Notes under the pieces: model-generated
Told to the model about the DNA's origin: nothing
The model's input: only the letters and a program-made list of their open reading frames with translations
Database searches by the model: none
In this document: positions 1-5,439 of the stretch, in pieces
Layout of the letters: each line of letters starts with the position of its first letter
How positions within the stretch are numbered: the stretch's first letter is position 1
NCBI GenBank assembly: GCA_002402575.1
Contig: DHGD01000123.1
Location: 1-9,428 of the forward strand
Length of the DNA: 9,428 bases
From: Syntrophomonas sp. UBA4807
GTDB taxonomy: Bacteria > Bacillota > Syntrophomonadia > Syntrophomonadales > Syntrophomonadaceae
Reading direction: 5' to 3'
Position numbers and translations under genes: made by a program

Positions 1-38
1 TCTATTTTTTCCTTATCAATTGGCCCGCGTTCCACCAT
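1..38 (-). CDS. 5' end of an unidentified gene downstream of fhs (partial)
   Basis: An ATG at 38-36 on the minus strand opens a frame that runs off the left edge after 12 codons (MVERGPIDKEKI). A strong ribosome binding site (AGGAGG) lies 5-6 nt upstream, which is the main support. The gene follows fhs in the same direction after about 130 nt, so it could belong to the same transcript or be separated from it by the repeat and palindrome between them. Genes after fhs in anaerobes often encode other one-carbon enzymes (FchA, FolD), but 12 residues are too few to recognise a family and I do not assign one. Confidence 0.6.
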   Translation of the reverse strand, partial: MVERGPIDKEKI

Positions 39-82
39 CAAACCCTCCTGTTAATGATTGCTAGGCAAGAGCACGCCCGGGT

Positions 83-94
83 CAGTTTAAACTG
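83..94. other. 12-bp perfect palindrome downstream of fhs
   Basis: CAGTTTAAACTG is a perfect inverted repeat with no spacer, between the fhs stop and the next gene's ribosome binding site. As RNA it could form only a short 4-bp hairpin with no following U-run, so it is not a convincing terminator. As DNA it could be a binding site for a dimeric regulator of the next gene. A 12-bp palindrome can also arise by chance, so the role is unknown. Confidence 0.3.
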
Positions 95-137
95 CGGCAT
101 AAACAATGTTAAATAAAACTATCTCCCTGACGCTGCT

Positions 138-160
138 TGAAAACAAAAGAACCGTCCCGC
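138..160. repeat. REP/RAYT-like repeat remnant (ACAAAAGAACCGTCCC type)
   Basis: Twelve nucleotides after the fhs stop codon the plus strand reads AACAAAAGAACCGTCCC, or GGGACGGTTCTTTTGTTTTC on the fhs transcript. I recognise this from memory as a core motif of short dispersed repeats in many anaerobic Firmicute genomes, often near REP-associated tyrosine transposases (TnpA_REP/RAYT). No transposase is present here and I see no full inverted partner, so this looks like a solitary or decayed copy. A related but diverged copy (CGTCCCTCTGTTT) appears at 3307-3319. Confidence 0.45.
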
Positions 161-171
161 CGTGCGCCCTG

Positions 172-1839
172 CTAGAACAATCCTACGATCTCGCCGCTTT
201 CCTTGATATCGATGTTTTCCGCAGCCGGGGTTTTCCCCAAGCCGGGCATGGTCATAATATTGCCGGCAATGGCTACAATGAATCCTGCCCCGGCAGAAAG
301 GCGCACTTCGCGCACATTCACGTCGAAGCCTTGCGGACGTCCTTTGAGGTCGGCATTATCAGCCAGCGAATACTGGGTTTTGGCTATGCAAATGGGCAGT
401 TCGCCATATCCCAGCTGCTCCAGGTTCTTTATGATCCGATCCGCTTCACCGCTGTAGATAACCCCGTCAGCACCGTATATTTCCTGGCAGATGGTTTTGA
501 TTTTCTCCTTTATGGGGAGCTGCAAGGGATATAGGAAGCGAAAATCGTTGCCCCCTTCGGCGGCGGCGATTACCTTGTTGGCCAGTTCTTCACCTCCGGC
601 GCCGCCTTCAGCCCAGACTGTGGAAAGGGCGCAGTCAACTCCCATGTTACGGCAGCGATTGATCACATAATCTATCTCTTCACTGGTATCGGTGGGGAAT
701 TCATTTAAGGCCACCACCGGGGTCACGCCAAATCTCTTAACGTTTTCCAGTTGCTTCTCCAGGTTGGCATAACCGATTTCCAAAGCCTGGAGATTGGGTT
801 TGTGCAGATCTGCTTTGGCTGCCCCACCGTGATTTTTCAAAGCCCTTACGGTGGCTACAACCACCACCGCATCAGGCGCCATCGCTCCGTAGCGGCACAC
901 TATATCGAAGAATTTTTCGGCCCCCAGATCGGCGCCAAAGCCGGCTTCGGTCACCATGTAGTCACCCAGTTTCATTCCCATGCGGGTGGCGATAATACTG
1001 TTAGCTCCGTGGGCAATGTTGGCGAATGGCCCGCCATGGATGAATGCCGGGGTGCCCTCCAGGGTCTGTACCAGATTGGGTTTGATAGCGTCCTTCATCA
1101 ACAGCGTCATGGAACCGGCCGCTTTGAGGTCATTCGCGGTTACCGGTTTGCCGTCATAAGTATAAGCTACCACTATGCGTTTGAAGCGTTCCTTGAGATC
1201 CATGAGATCGGTGGCCAGGCATAATGCCGCCATCACTTCGGAAGCCACGCTGATATCAAATCCCGATTCCCGAGGCACGCCGTTGATCTTGCCCCCTAAT
1301 CCCAGCACAATGTTGCGCAGGGCGCGCTCGTTCAAATCCATGGCGCGGCGCAAGACGACCTGGCGCGGATCGATGCCCAGCGCGTTGCCTTGGTGCAGGT
1401 GGTTGTCCAGCAAGGCAGCCAATAGATTGTGGGCGGTGGTTACCGCATGGATATCGCCTGTAAAATGCAGGTTGATGTCTTCCATAGGCACTACCTGGCT
1501 GTACCCTCCCCCGGCAGCGCCGCCCTTGATGCCGAAACTGGGTCCCAGCGAAGGCTCTCTCAGACCAATGATGGCCTTTTTACCGACTCTATTCAAAGCC
1601 TGTCCCAACCCTACCGTGGTAGTGGTTTTGCCTTCACCGGCCGGGGTGGGGGTGATGGCAGTCACCAAAACCAGTTTGCCTGACGGCCTGTTTTTAAGGC
1701 GCTCCCAGACATGCAAGGCCACTTTGGCTTTATACTTGCCGTAAAATTCAATATCGTCATCTTGGAGCCCAAGTGACGCGGCAACATCAATTATGGGTCT
1801 CATCGGTGTTTCCTGTGCAATTTCGATATCGCTTTTCAT
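172..1839 (-). CDS. fhs: Formate-tetrahydrofolate ligase (formyl-THF synthetase)
   Basis: This enzyme joins formate to tetrahydrofolate using ATP to give 10-formyl-THF in the cytoplasm. It is the entry step of the methyl branch of the Wood-Ljungdahl pathway and supplies one-carbon units for purines and formyl-Met-tRNA; in syntrophs it can also run backwards to release formate. The protein is 555 residues, normal full length. Visible motifs are the nucleotide-binding loop TPTPAGEGKTT (residues 63-73), the family signature EPSLGPSFGIKGGAAGGG (95-112) and a C-terminal MPGLGKTPAA segment. I start it at the ATG at 1839 (MKSDIEIAQE) because GGAGGG lies 6 nt upstream and homologues begin this way; the frame extends to an ATG at 1890 without a ribosome binding site. 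It is separated from spmB by 141 nt, so it probably has its own promoter. The family assignment is secure; the metabolic direction is inference. Confidence 0.97.
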   Translation of the reverse strand: MKSDIEIAQETPMRPIIDVAASLGLQDDDIEFYGKYKAKVALHVWERLKNRPSGKLVLVTAITPTPAGEGKTTTTVGLGQALNRVGKKAIIGLREPSLGPSFGIKGGAAGGGYSQVVPMEDINLHFTGDIHAVTTAHNLLAALLDNHLHQGNALGIDPRQVVLRRAMDLNERALRNIVLGLGGKINGVPRESGFDISVASEVMAALCLATDLMDLKERFKRIVVAYTYDGKPVTANDLKAAGSMTLLMKDAIKPNLVQTLEGTPAFIHGGPFANIAHGANSIIATRMGMKLGDYMVTEAGFGADLGAEKFFDIVCRYGAMAPDAVVVVATVRALKNHGGAAKADLHKPNLQALEIGYANLEKQLENVKRFGVTPVVALNEFPTDTSEEIDYVINRCRNMGVDCALSTVWAEGGAGGEELANKVIAAAEGGNDFRFLYPLQLPIKEKIKTICQEIYGADGVIYSGEADRIIKNLEQLGYGELPICIAKTQYSLADNADLKGRPQGFDVNVREVRLSAGAGFIVAIAGNIMTMPGLGKTPAAENIDIKESGEIVGLF

Positions 1840-1872
1840 GGTGGTCCCTCCATCATGCAGTTTTTTAGTCAA

Positions 1873-1901
1873 TATGTATGATTTTATCACAATTTGGTAA
1901 A
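1873..1901 (-). promoter_or_regulatory. Weak candidate sigma-A promoter for fhs
   Basis: On the minus strand TTTACC (1901-1896) and TACATA (1878-1873) are spaced by 17 nt, and the stretch around them is AT-rich compared with its surroundings. The matches to TTGACA/TATAAT are only partial (about 4/6 and 3/6). It would give a leader of roughly 25-30 nt before the fhs start. The 141-nt gap makes a promoter here plausible, but this exact choice is uncertain. Confidence 0.22.
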
Positions 1902-1931
1902 GAAGCTATGTTTCGTCTTGGATAACGTATG

Positions 1932-1958
1932 CGATTTGGCTGCCTGGTAGCAAAATCG
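1932..1958 (-). other. Stem-loop between spmB and fhs
   Basis: On the minus strand CGATTT pairs with AAATCG, followed by a 1x1 mismatch, then GCT paired with AGC around a 7-nt loop (ACCAGGC). It lies 22 nt past the spmB stop codon. There is no U-run after the stem on either strand, so it is not a standard intrinsic terminator. It may protect the 3' end of the spmAB transcript, act as a terminator lacking a U-tract, or be an operator for fhs. The fold was paired by hand, without energy calculation. Confidence 0.4.
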
Positions 1959-1980
1959 AGCAGTTGATTCACCCCTTTTT

Positions 1981-2517
1981 TCAGCCAAACACGTGATGGC
2001 ATAAAAAGAGGGCAGCGAGGAATCCGGTGATGTCAGCGCTGAGACCGATCAAAACCGAGTAGCGGTAGCGGGTGATGCCGACAGAACCAAAATAAACAGT
2101 GAGCACAAAAAAGGTGGTATCGGTGGTGCCCTGCATGACCGAGGCCAGGCGGCCGATAAAGGAATCTGGTCCGTATACCCGCATCAGTTCAGTAGCCATG
2201 CCTAATACCCCGCTCCCTGAAAGCGGGCGCATTACTGCCAGAGGCACGATTTCAGCCGGGGCTCCGATTAAATCGGTGACCGGCTTGATCAAGTCAGCCA
2301 GGACCTGCATGGCGCCGGAAGCCCTGAACACTGAAATAGCAACCATCATCCCCACCAGAAAGGGGATGATTCGTACTGCGGTGTGGAAGCCTTCCTCGGC
2401 GCCTTCTACGAATTTCTCGTATACCGGGACTTTTTTTATAAAGCCATATATAGGAATGATGAGCAGGAGCAAAGGTATGGCCCACTGCGATATGCTGTTT
2501 AAGGCATTAACCAGCAC
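1981..2517 (-). CDS. spmB: Spore maturation protein B
   Basis: SpmB is an integral membrane protein of the nucleoside-recognition (Gate) domain family that works with SpmA in dehydrating the spore core and so in spore heat resistance; its biochemical activity is not established. I start it at the GTG at 2517, which has GGAGGG 7 nt upstream (inside the end of spmA) and gives 178 residues, the family's usual length, beginning MLVNALNSISQWAIP. The open frame continues upstream into spmA, but that part resembles no SpmB. Conserved blocks are GFIKKVPVYEKFVEG (residues 25-39), MMVAISVFRASGA (57-69), RPLSGSG (97-103) and QGTTDTTFFVLTVYFGSVGI (129-148). Most of the chain is hydrophobic with several membrane segments. 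The start lies 2 nt past the spmA stop, so translation is probably coupled. In Bacillus subtilis the pair follows dacB; no dacB is seen here. Confidence 0.95.
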   Translation of the reverse strand: MLVNALNSISQWAIPLLLLIIPIYGFIKKVPVYEKFVEGAEEGFHTAVRIIPFLVGMMVAISVFRASGAMQVLADLIKPVTDLIGAPAEIVPLAVMRPLSGSGVLGMATELMRVYGPDSFIGRLASVMQGTTDTTFFVLTVYFGSVGITRYRYSVLIGLSADITGFLAALFLCHHVFG

Positions 2518-2519
2518 GG

Positions 2520-3110
2520 CTATTCCCTCCGCTGGCGATTGCGCCGCCGGAACAAGTAATCCAGGGTCACCCCTACCGTCATGGAGGCAGCCGTGGCCAG
2601 AATACACGGCCCCACGATTTCAGTGGGATTAACGGAATTAAATGATGCCCTGACCCCAATGATGGTAGCCGGCAATAGGGTTATGCAGGAAGTATTCAAG
2701 GCCAGAAACGTGCACATGGCATCAGAAGCCACTCCAGGATGGGGATTGAGTTCCTGCAGCCCCTGCATGGCTTTCATGCCGAAGGGCGTGGCGGCGTTGC
2801 CAAGCCCCAGGACGTTGGCGGAGAGATTTAAAATAATGGCGCCCATGGCAGGGTGATGGGGCGGAACGCTGGGGAACAGGCGGATCATCAGCGGCCTCAG
2901 TAAACGGGCCAGAGCCTTGATCAGCCCTCCCGACTCGGCGATTTTCATAATCCCCAGCCACAATGCCATGATGCCCACCAGATTCATGCACACCTCTACC
3001 GCATCATGGGCCGCCTTCAACGCAGCCTCGGTTACCACTTCGATATTGCCGTGCCAGGCTGCCACTATAATCCCTGAAGTCAAAAGGACCAACCATATTA
3101 AATTAAGCAC
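2520..3110 (-). CDS. spmA: Spore maturation protein A
   Basis: SpmA is a membrane protein of the nucleoside-recognition (Gate) family, partner of SpmB in spore core dehydration. The conserved glycine/asparagine block NLSANVLGLGNAATPFGM (residues 94-111) is intact, as is the CTFLALNTS region (132-140). There is an N-terminal membrane segment (about 2-18), several later hydrophobic segments, and a basic tail (RRRNRQRRE). Start choice: the frame is open from a TTG at 3125, there is an ATG at 3116 and a GTG at 3110. Only the GTG has well-placed Shine-Dalgarno spacing (GAGGGGG, then 6 nt). It gives 196 residues beginning MLNLIWLVLL, which matches the N-terminus expected for the family. The ATG at 3116 (MSVLN) overlaps that Shine-Dalgarno and remains possible. 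The gene follows a 200-nt gap after gerW and is followed at once by spmB. Confidence 0.95.
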   Translation of the reverse strand: MLNLIWLVLLTSGIIVAAWHGNIEVVTEAALKAAHDAVEVCMNLVGIMALWLGIMKIAESGGLIKALARLLRPLMIRLFPSVPPHHPAMGAIILNLSANVLGLGNAATPFGMKAMQGLQELNPHPGVASDAMCTFLALNTSCITLLPATIIGVRASFNSVNPTEIVGPCILATAASMTVGVTLDYLFRRRNRQRRE

Positions 3111-3230
3111 GGACATCCCCCTCAATACTTCCTAAAAAAGGGTTATGTCCAGCGGCGGGAAAATAGAACGAGAGCCTGGCGGCGGCATTGAAGATGGGAG
3201 TGTGATACAAGTTTGGGGTGGGCCATTAGC

Positions 3231-3320
3231 GTTAAAAGGGACGTCAGACGGCACCATGGTCATGGCTGCAAAAGGAGCCTCCCGGTACAGAAATGACACA
3301 GTTAAAACGTCCCTCTGTTT
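3231..3320. repeat. Inverted-repeat element between gerW and spmA (REP-like or structured RNA)
   Basis: On the minus strand GGGACGT (3313-3307) can pair with ACGTCCC (3244-3238), enclosing about 62 nt. Inside, GTACC can pair with GGTGC, GGCT with AGCC, and CCAT with ATGG, so a branched fold is possible. The closing stem is followed on the minus strand by TTTTAAC, so the element could also terminate the ytfI-gerW transcript. GTTAAAA occurs as a direct repeat at 3231-3237 and 3301-3307. The right end (TGACACAG...ACGTCCCTCTGTTTCCC on the plus strand) resembles the Firmicute REP/RAYT repeats noted at 138-160. I match it to no known riboswitch. All pairings were made by eye. Confidence 0.4.
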
Positions 3321-3332
3321 CCCTTTGTGCTA

Positions 3333-3776
3333 TTATTGTATGGTATCAGTCGGTTTTTGCTCGCAGTTCCGGTTCTGGAAAGCGTTCTGAATTTTATCCA
3401 CGAATTGCGGCAACAGGTCCAGGGCTCTCTCGGCAACGTGATTGCCGCTGGTGGAGAGCAGCCGGACGTCATTGGCGCGAACCACCAGAAAGCCGAGGGG
3501 CTTCACTGACACTCCGGCGCCGCTGCCCCCAGCAAAAGGTTTTTCATGATTGTGCTGCTGACTGCTTTCCATTTCATAATCGCCGCCGCCCGCCGCGAAT
3601 CCGCAGGCCACCTGGGATATGGGGATGATGACACTGCCGTCATTGGCTTCAACAGCGTCGCCTACCACGGTGTTGACGTCAACCATCTCTTTGATACTCT
3701 GCATGGCGGTTTTCATCAAGCCTTCAATGGGATGGCTCTGATTGCCCTGTTGTTGATACTGACGCCCTTCTTCCAT
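3333..3776 (-). CDS. ytfJ: Sporulation/germination protein YtfJ (GerW family)
   Basis: YtfJ (GerW) is a small spore protein; in Bacillus subtilis it is made in the forespore and needed for normal germination, though its molecular action is unknown. The protein is 147 residues. Family blocks are HPIEGLMKTAMQSIKEMVDV (residues 15-34), NTVVGDAVEANDGSVIIPIS (35-54), GFAAGGG (59-65) and a glycine-rich FAGGSGAGVSVKPLGFLVV (81-99). The start at 3776 is supported by AAAGGGG 7 nt upstream; a start at residue 21 would remove the conserved HPIE. The first 14 residues (rich in Q, G and E) and the last 15 are variable. The start lies 53 nt inside the end of ytfI in another frame, so the two are probably translationally coupled. 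A separate plus-strand reading of this stretch is antisense. Confidence 0.93.
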   Translation of the reverse strand: MEEGRQYQQQGNQSHPIEGLMKTAMQSIKEMVDVNTVVGDAVEANDGSVIIPISQVACGFAAGGGDYEMESSQQHNHEKPFAGGSGAGVSVKPLGFLVVRANDVRLLSTSGNHVAERALDLLPQFVDKIQNAFQNRNCEQKPTDTIQ

Positions 3777-4302
3777 TTTTATTCCCCTTTCGTTTAAGCC
3801 TCATCCAATTTGCTATATAGATATAATGCACCAGTCGGATTTTGAATATGCAGTCAAGCTGGGAAGTGCATCTGAGTGCGTAAAAATCAGGATTTACTTC
3901 CAGTTTGCAGGCCTTTATGATAATAATGCGCTTAAATTGGCTGATGGCAGCGCCTTTTATACCCCACACCGCACCGCTGCCCACGGCAGTGAGCATGGCG
4001 TCATCCAAGCCCAGCCAGGTGCGCCACATAACTCTCTGCGCTACCAGTTGCCTGAGAAATTGGCGCGCCAGAAATTTTTTGACCCGCGATGAATTGCCGC
4101 CACCCGCCTTAAGAATGGCGCGTCCGAGTTCATCGGCCTTAAAATAATGATGATTATTGAATTGGCGCAGTTTGGATTTAACATTTAGGTCTACGGAAAG
4201 CGGCTGAGCCTCAAAAACGACCCGTACCGTAACCGTGCAGGGGAGCTGCATGAAGGCGGCCAACCCGGCTAAAACCGCCGCTATGAGAATAGCGTACCAC
4301 AT
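3724..4302 (-). CDS. ytfI: DUF2953 membrane-anchored protein YtfI
   Basis: This 192-residue protein belongs to the DUF2953 family, known as YtfI in Bacillus subtilis, where it also sits directly before ytfJ. The function is unknown; the pairing suggests a sporulation role. An N-terminal hydrophobic segment (residues 3-20) is a likely membrane anchor or uncleaved signal. The family core is visible as MWRTWLGLDDAMLTAVGSG followed by VWGIKGA (about 92-118), the W-x-T-x-x-G-x-x-D-A-x-x-T pattern of the group. The C-terminus is basic (RLKRKGNKNGRR, 158-169). The start at 4302 has GGGAG 7 nt upstream. The last 53 nt overlap gerW out of frame, so the C-terminal tail is constrained by, or constrains, the gerW ribosome binding site and N-terminus. 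A candidate forespore promoter lies just upstream. Confidence 0.85.
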   Translation of the reverse strand: MWYAILIAAVLAGLAAFMQLPCTVTVRVVFEAQPLSVDLNVKSKLRQFNNHHYFKADELGRAILKAGGGNSSRVKKFLARQFLRQLVAQRVMWRTWLGLDDAMLTAVGSGAVWGIKGAAISQFKRIIIIKACKLEVNPDFYALRCTSQLDCIFKIRLVHYIYIANWMRLKRKGNKNGRRASVSTTGQSEPSH

Positions 4303-4323
4303 GGGCGATCTCCCGTTTTACCA

Positions 4324-4352
4324 TATTATTACCGGGTTGGGACACTTTATGC
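4324..4352 (-). promoter_or_regulatory. Candidate forespore sigma-F promoter for ytfI-gerW
   Basis: On the minus strand, in the 53-nt gap before ytfI, GCATA (4352-4348) is followed after 14 nt by GGTAATAATA (4333-4324). From memory the sigma-F consensus is a -35 of GYWTA and a -10 of GGnrAnAnTw, about 15-16 nt apart; both boxes match fully and the spacing is slightly short. Transcription would start near 4317, just ahead of the GGGAG ribosome binding site at 4314-4310, giving a very short leader. The ytfI-gerW pair is, to my knowledge, forespore-expressed in Bacillus. A sigma-A reading (TTGCAT, 18 nt, AATAAT) uses the same bases and cannot be excluded. Confidence 0.42.
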
Positions 4353-4355
4353 AAT

Positions 4356-4925
4356 TCAGCGGGCGGATTGCCGAAGGGTTGCCAGATAAGCTTCCATTTG
4401 GGTTATTACTTCCAGCATAAGTTCTTCTACAGCGATGTTCTGTCTCCCCAGATGATAAGTGGGACACATCAGGTTGTAGTCCAGGATCTTCTTGTTAATG
4501 GCTTCAAGCCGCATCCGTTCTTCAAAATACACAGACTCTTTGCGCTTTTCAAAGCGCTCCACCGCCTGGCGATTGTGCTTGGAACTATGAAACATGGCCG
4601 CGTAGCTGCGGAATCTTGCCAGTTCCTGCTGGTGTTTGGCGAAATCGGCGTCGATCTCTTTGCCCAGTTCGATCCAGTAGGGCGCGCAGTCATTTTCCTT
4701 GAGAATTTTGAATATCATTCGCAGTTCCGGCGGCTCATAGGGATTTTCCTCAAAGCGCAGCGGTTTGCCATGACCGTCGAGGTTGTTGAAATCGCCTCGT
4801 TCCTGAGCTTTGAGAATCTGATTTTCCACCAGGTCGGCGGTGCTGCTCATATATCTGGCTAATTTGCGAGCCTGCTGGGATTTTATCTTAACTTGTTCTT
4901 CCATGGATTGGTCTTTATCAGACAT
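4356..4925 (-). CDS. DUF1992 (DnaJ C28-like conserved domain) protein
   Basis: This 189-residue soluble protein carries the DUF1992 domain, also called the DnaJ homologue subfamily C member 28 conserved domain. No J domain (HPD motif) is present, as is usual for bacterial members. The core is at residues 32-92: LVENQILKAQERGDFNNLDG, then GKPL, NPYEPPELRM and APYWIELGKEID. The rest (about 93-160) is strongly charged and probably helical or coiled coil (KHQQELARFRSYAAM, RFEKRKESVYFEERMRLEAINKKI). The function is unknown; I would not claim chaperone activity. The ATG at 4925 has AGGAGG 6 nt upstream and overlaps the end of scpB by 8 nt (ATGTCTGA), so it is translationally coupled to scpB. Few scp operons I can recall have this gene after scpB. 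Confidence 0.9.
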   Translation of the reverse strand: MSDKDQSMEEQVKIKSQQARKLARYMSSTADLVENQILKAQERGDFNNLDGHGKPLRFEENPYEPPELRMIFKILKENDCAPYWIELGKEIDADFAKHQQELARFRSYAAMFHSSKHNRQAVERFEKRKESVYFEERMRLEAINKKILDYNLMCPTYHLGRQNIAVEELMLEVITQMEAYLATLRQSAR

Positions 4926-5439
4926 TGAGCTCCTCCTCTAAGACAGGCAGATCTTTAAGACTGGTCAAGCCGAATACTTTCAGAAACTCCGGGGTGGTCT
5001 GGTATAACAACGGTTTTCCCGCCACCGGTTTGTGGCCGGCTTCCTCAATCAGGTTTTTTTCCAGCAGCATGGTTATAATGCGGTCGATTTTCACCCCGCG
5101 CACCGCCTCGATTTCGGCGCGGGTGACAGGTTGCTGATAGGCGATCACCGCCAGGGTTTCCAGCGCCGCGCCAGATAAACGTTTGCGCAGCGGAGGGCGC
5201 ATCCCGGCCAGGAAACCGGCATATTCCGGACGGGTACACATCAGGTAGCCATTGTCGGTGTCTACGATCTGCAGGCCTCGTTTTTCTTGATTATACTGTA
5301 AAAGCAATTCTCTCATAATGGGTTTCAAATCCAATAGTCCCACATCCAGGATCTCCACCAGTTCCTCCAGGGGGATCGGCTCGGCGCGGGTAAACAGAAT
5401 GGCTTCAGCCGCCGCTTTAACCTCATCACGCATTAACAT
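4918..5439 (-). CDS. scpB: Segregation and condensation protein B
   Basis: ScpB dimerises and binds the middle of the kleisin ScpA within the SMC-ScpAB complex, which compacts and separates newly replicated chromosomes at the origin region. The protein is 173 residues with two winged-helix domains. The first (about 5-80) includes AAAEAILFTRAEPIPLEEL. The second (about 85-160) includes LSGAALETLAVIAYQQPVTR (88-107) and AEIEAVRGV. The tail GKPLLYQTTPEFLKVFGLTS (141-160) then LKDLP is characteristic. The frame starts at the ATG at 5439 with a modest AGGGAA upstream; an ATG two codons later is an alternative. The start overlaps scpA by 14 nt, so the two partners are probably made in coupled amounts. 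Confidence 0.96.
   Translation of the reverse strand: MLMRDEVKAAAEAILFTRAEPIPLEELVEILDVGLLDLKPIMRELLLQYNQEKRGLQIVDTDNGYLMCTRPEYAGFLAGMRPPLRKRLSGAALETLAVIAYQQPVTRAEIEAVRGVKIDRIITMLLEKNLIEEAGHKPVAGKPLLYQTTPEFLKVFGLTSLKDLPVLEEELNV

Noticed and set aside
106..534. 142-codon plus-strand frame starting in the gap after fhs
   Set aside because: Most of it is antisense to the conserved fhs C-terminus, and no ribosome binding site precedes it.
1840..1890. Upstream in-frame extension of fhs to the ATG at 1890
   Set aside because: No ribosome binding site precedes 1890, while the ATG at 1839 has GGAGGG at good spacing and gives the usual Fhs N-terminus.
2518..2607. 30-residue N-terminal extension of SpmB overlapping spmA
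   Set aside because: It is the shadow of the spmA 3' end in another frame; SpmB homologues begin just before the first membrane segment, which fits the GTG at 2517.
3140..3167. Possible sigma-E promoter before spmA (TCTATTT, 13 nt, CATAACCC on the minus strand)
   Set aside because: The -35-like box is poor and only CATA of the -10 matches, so it is not strong enough to list as a feature.
3238..3313. Known riboswitch (cyclic-di-GMP, glycine, cobalamin) in the gerW-spmA gap
   Set aside because: I looked for the conserved cores on both strands; the few similar words (such as GCAAAAGGAGCC) do not fall in the required arrangement.
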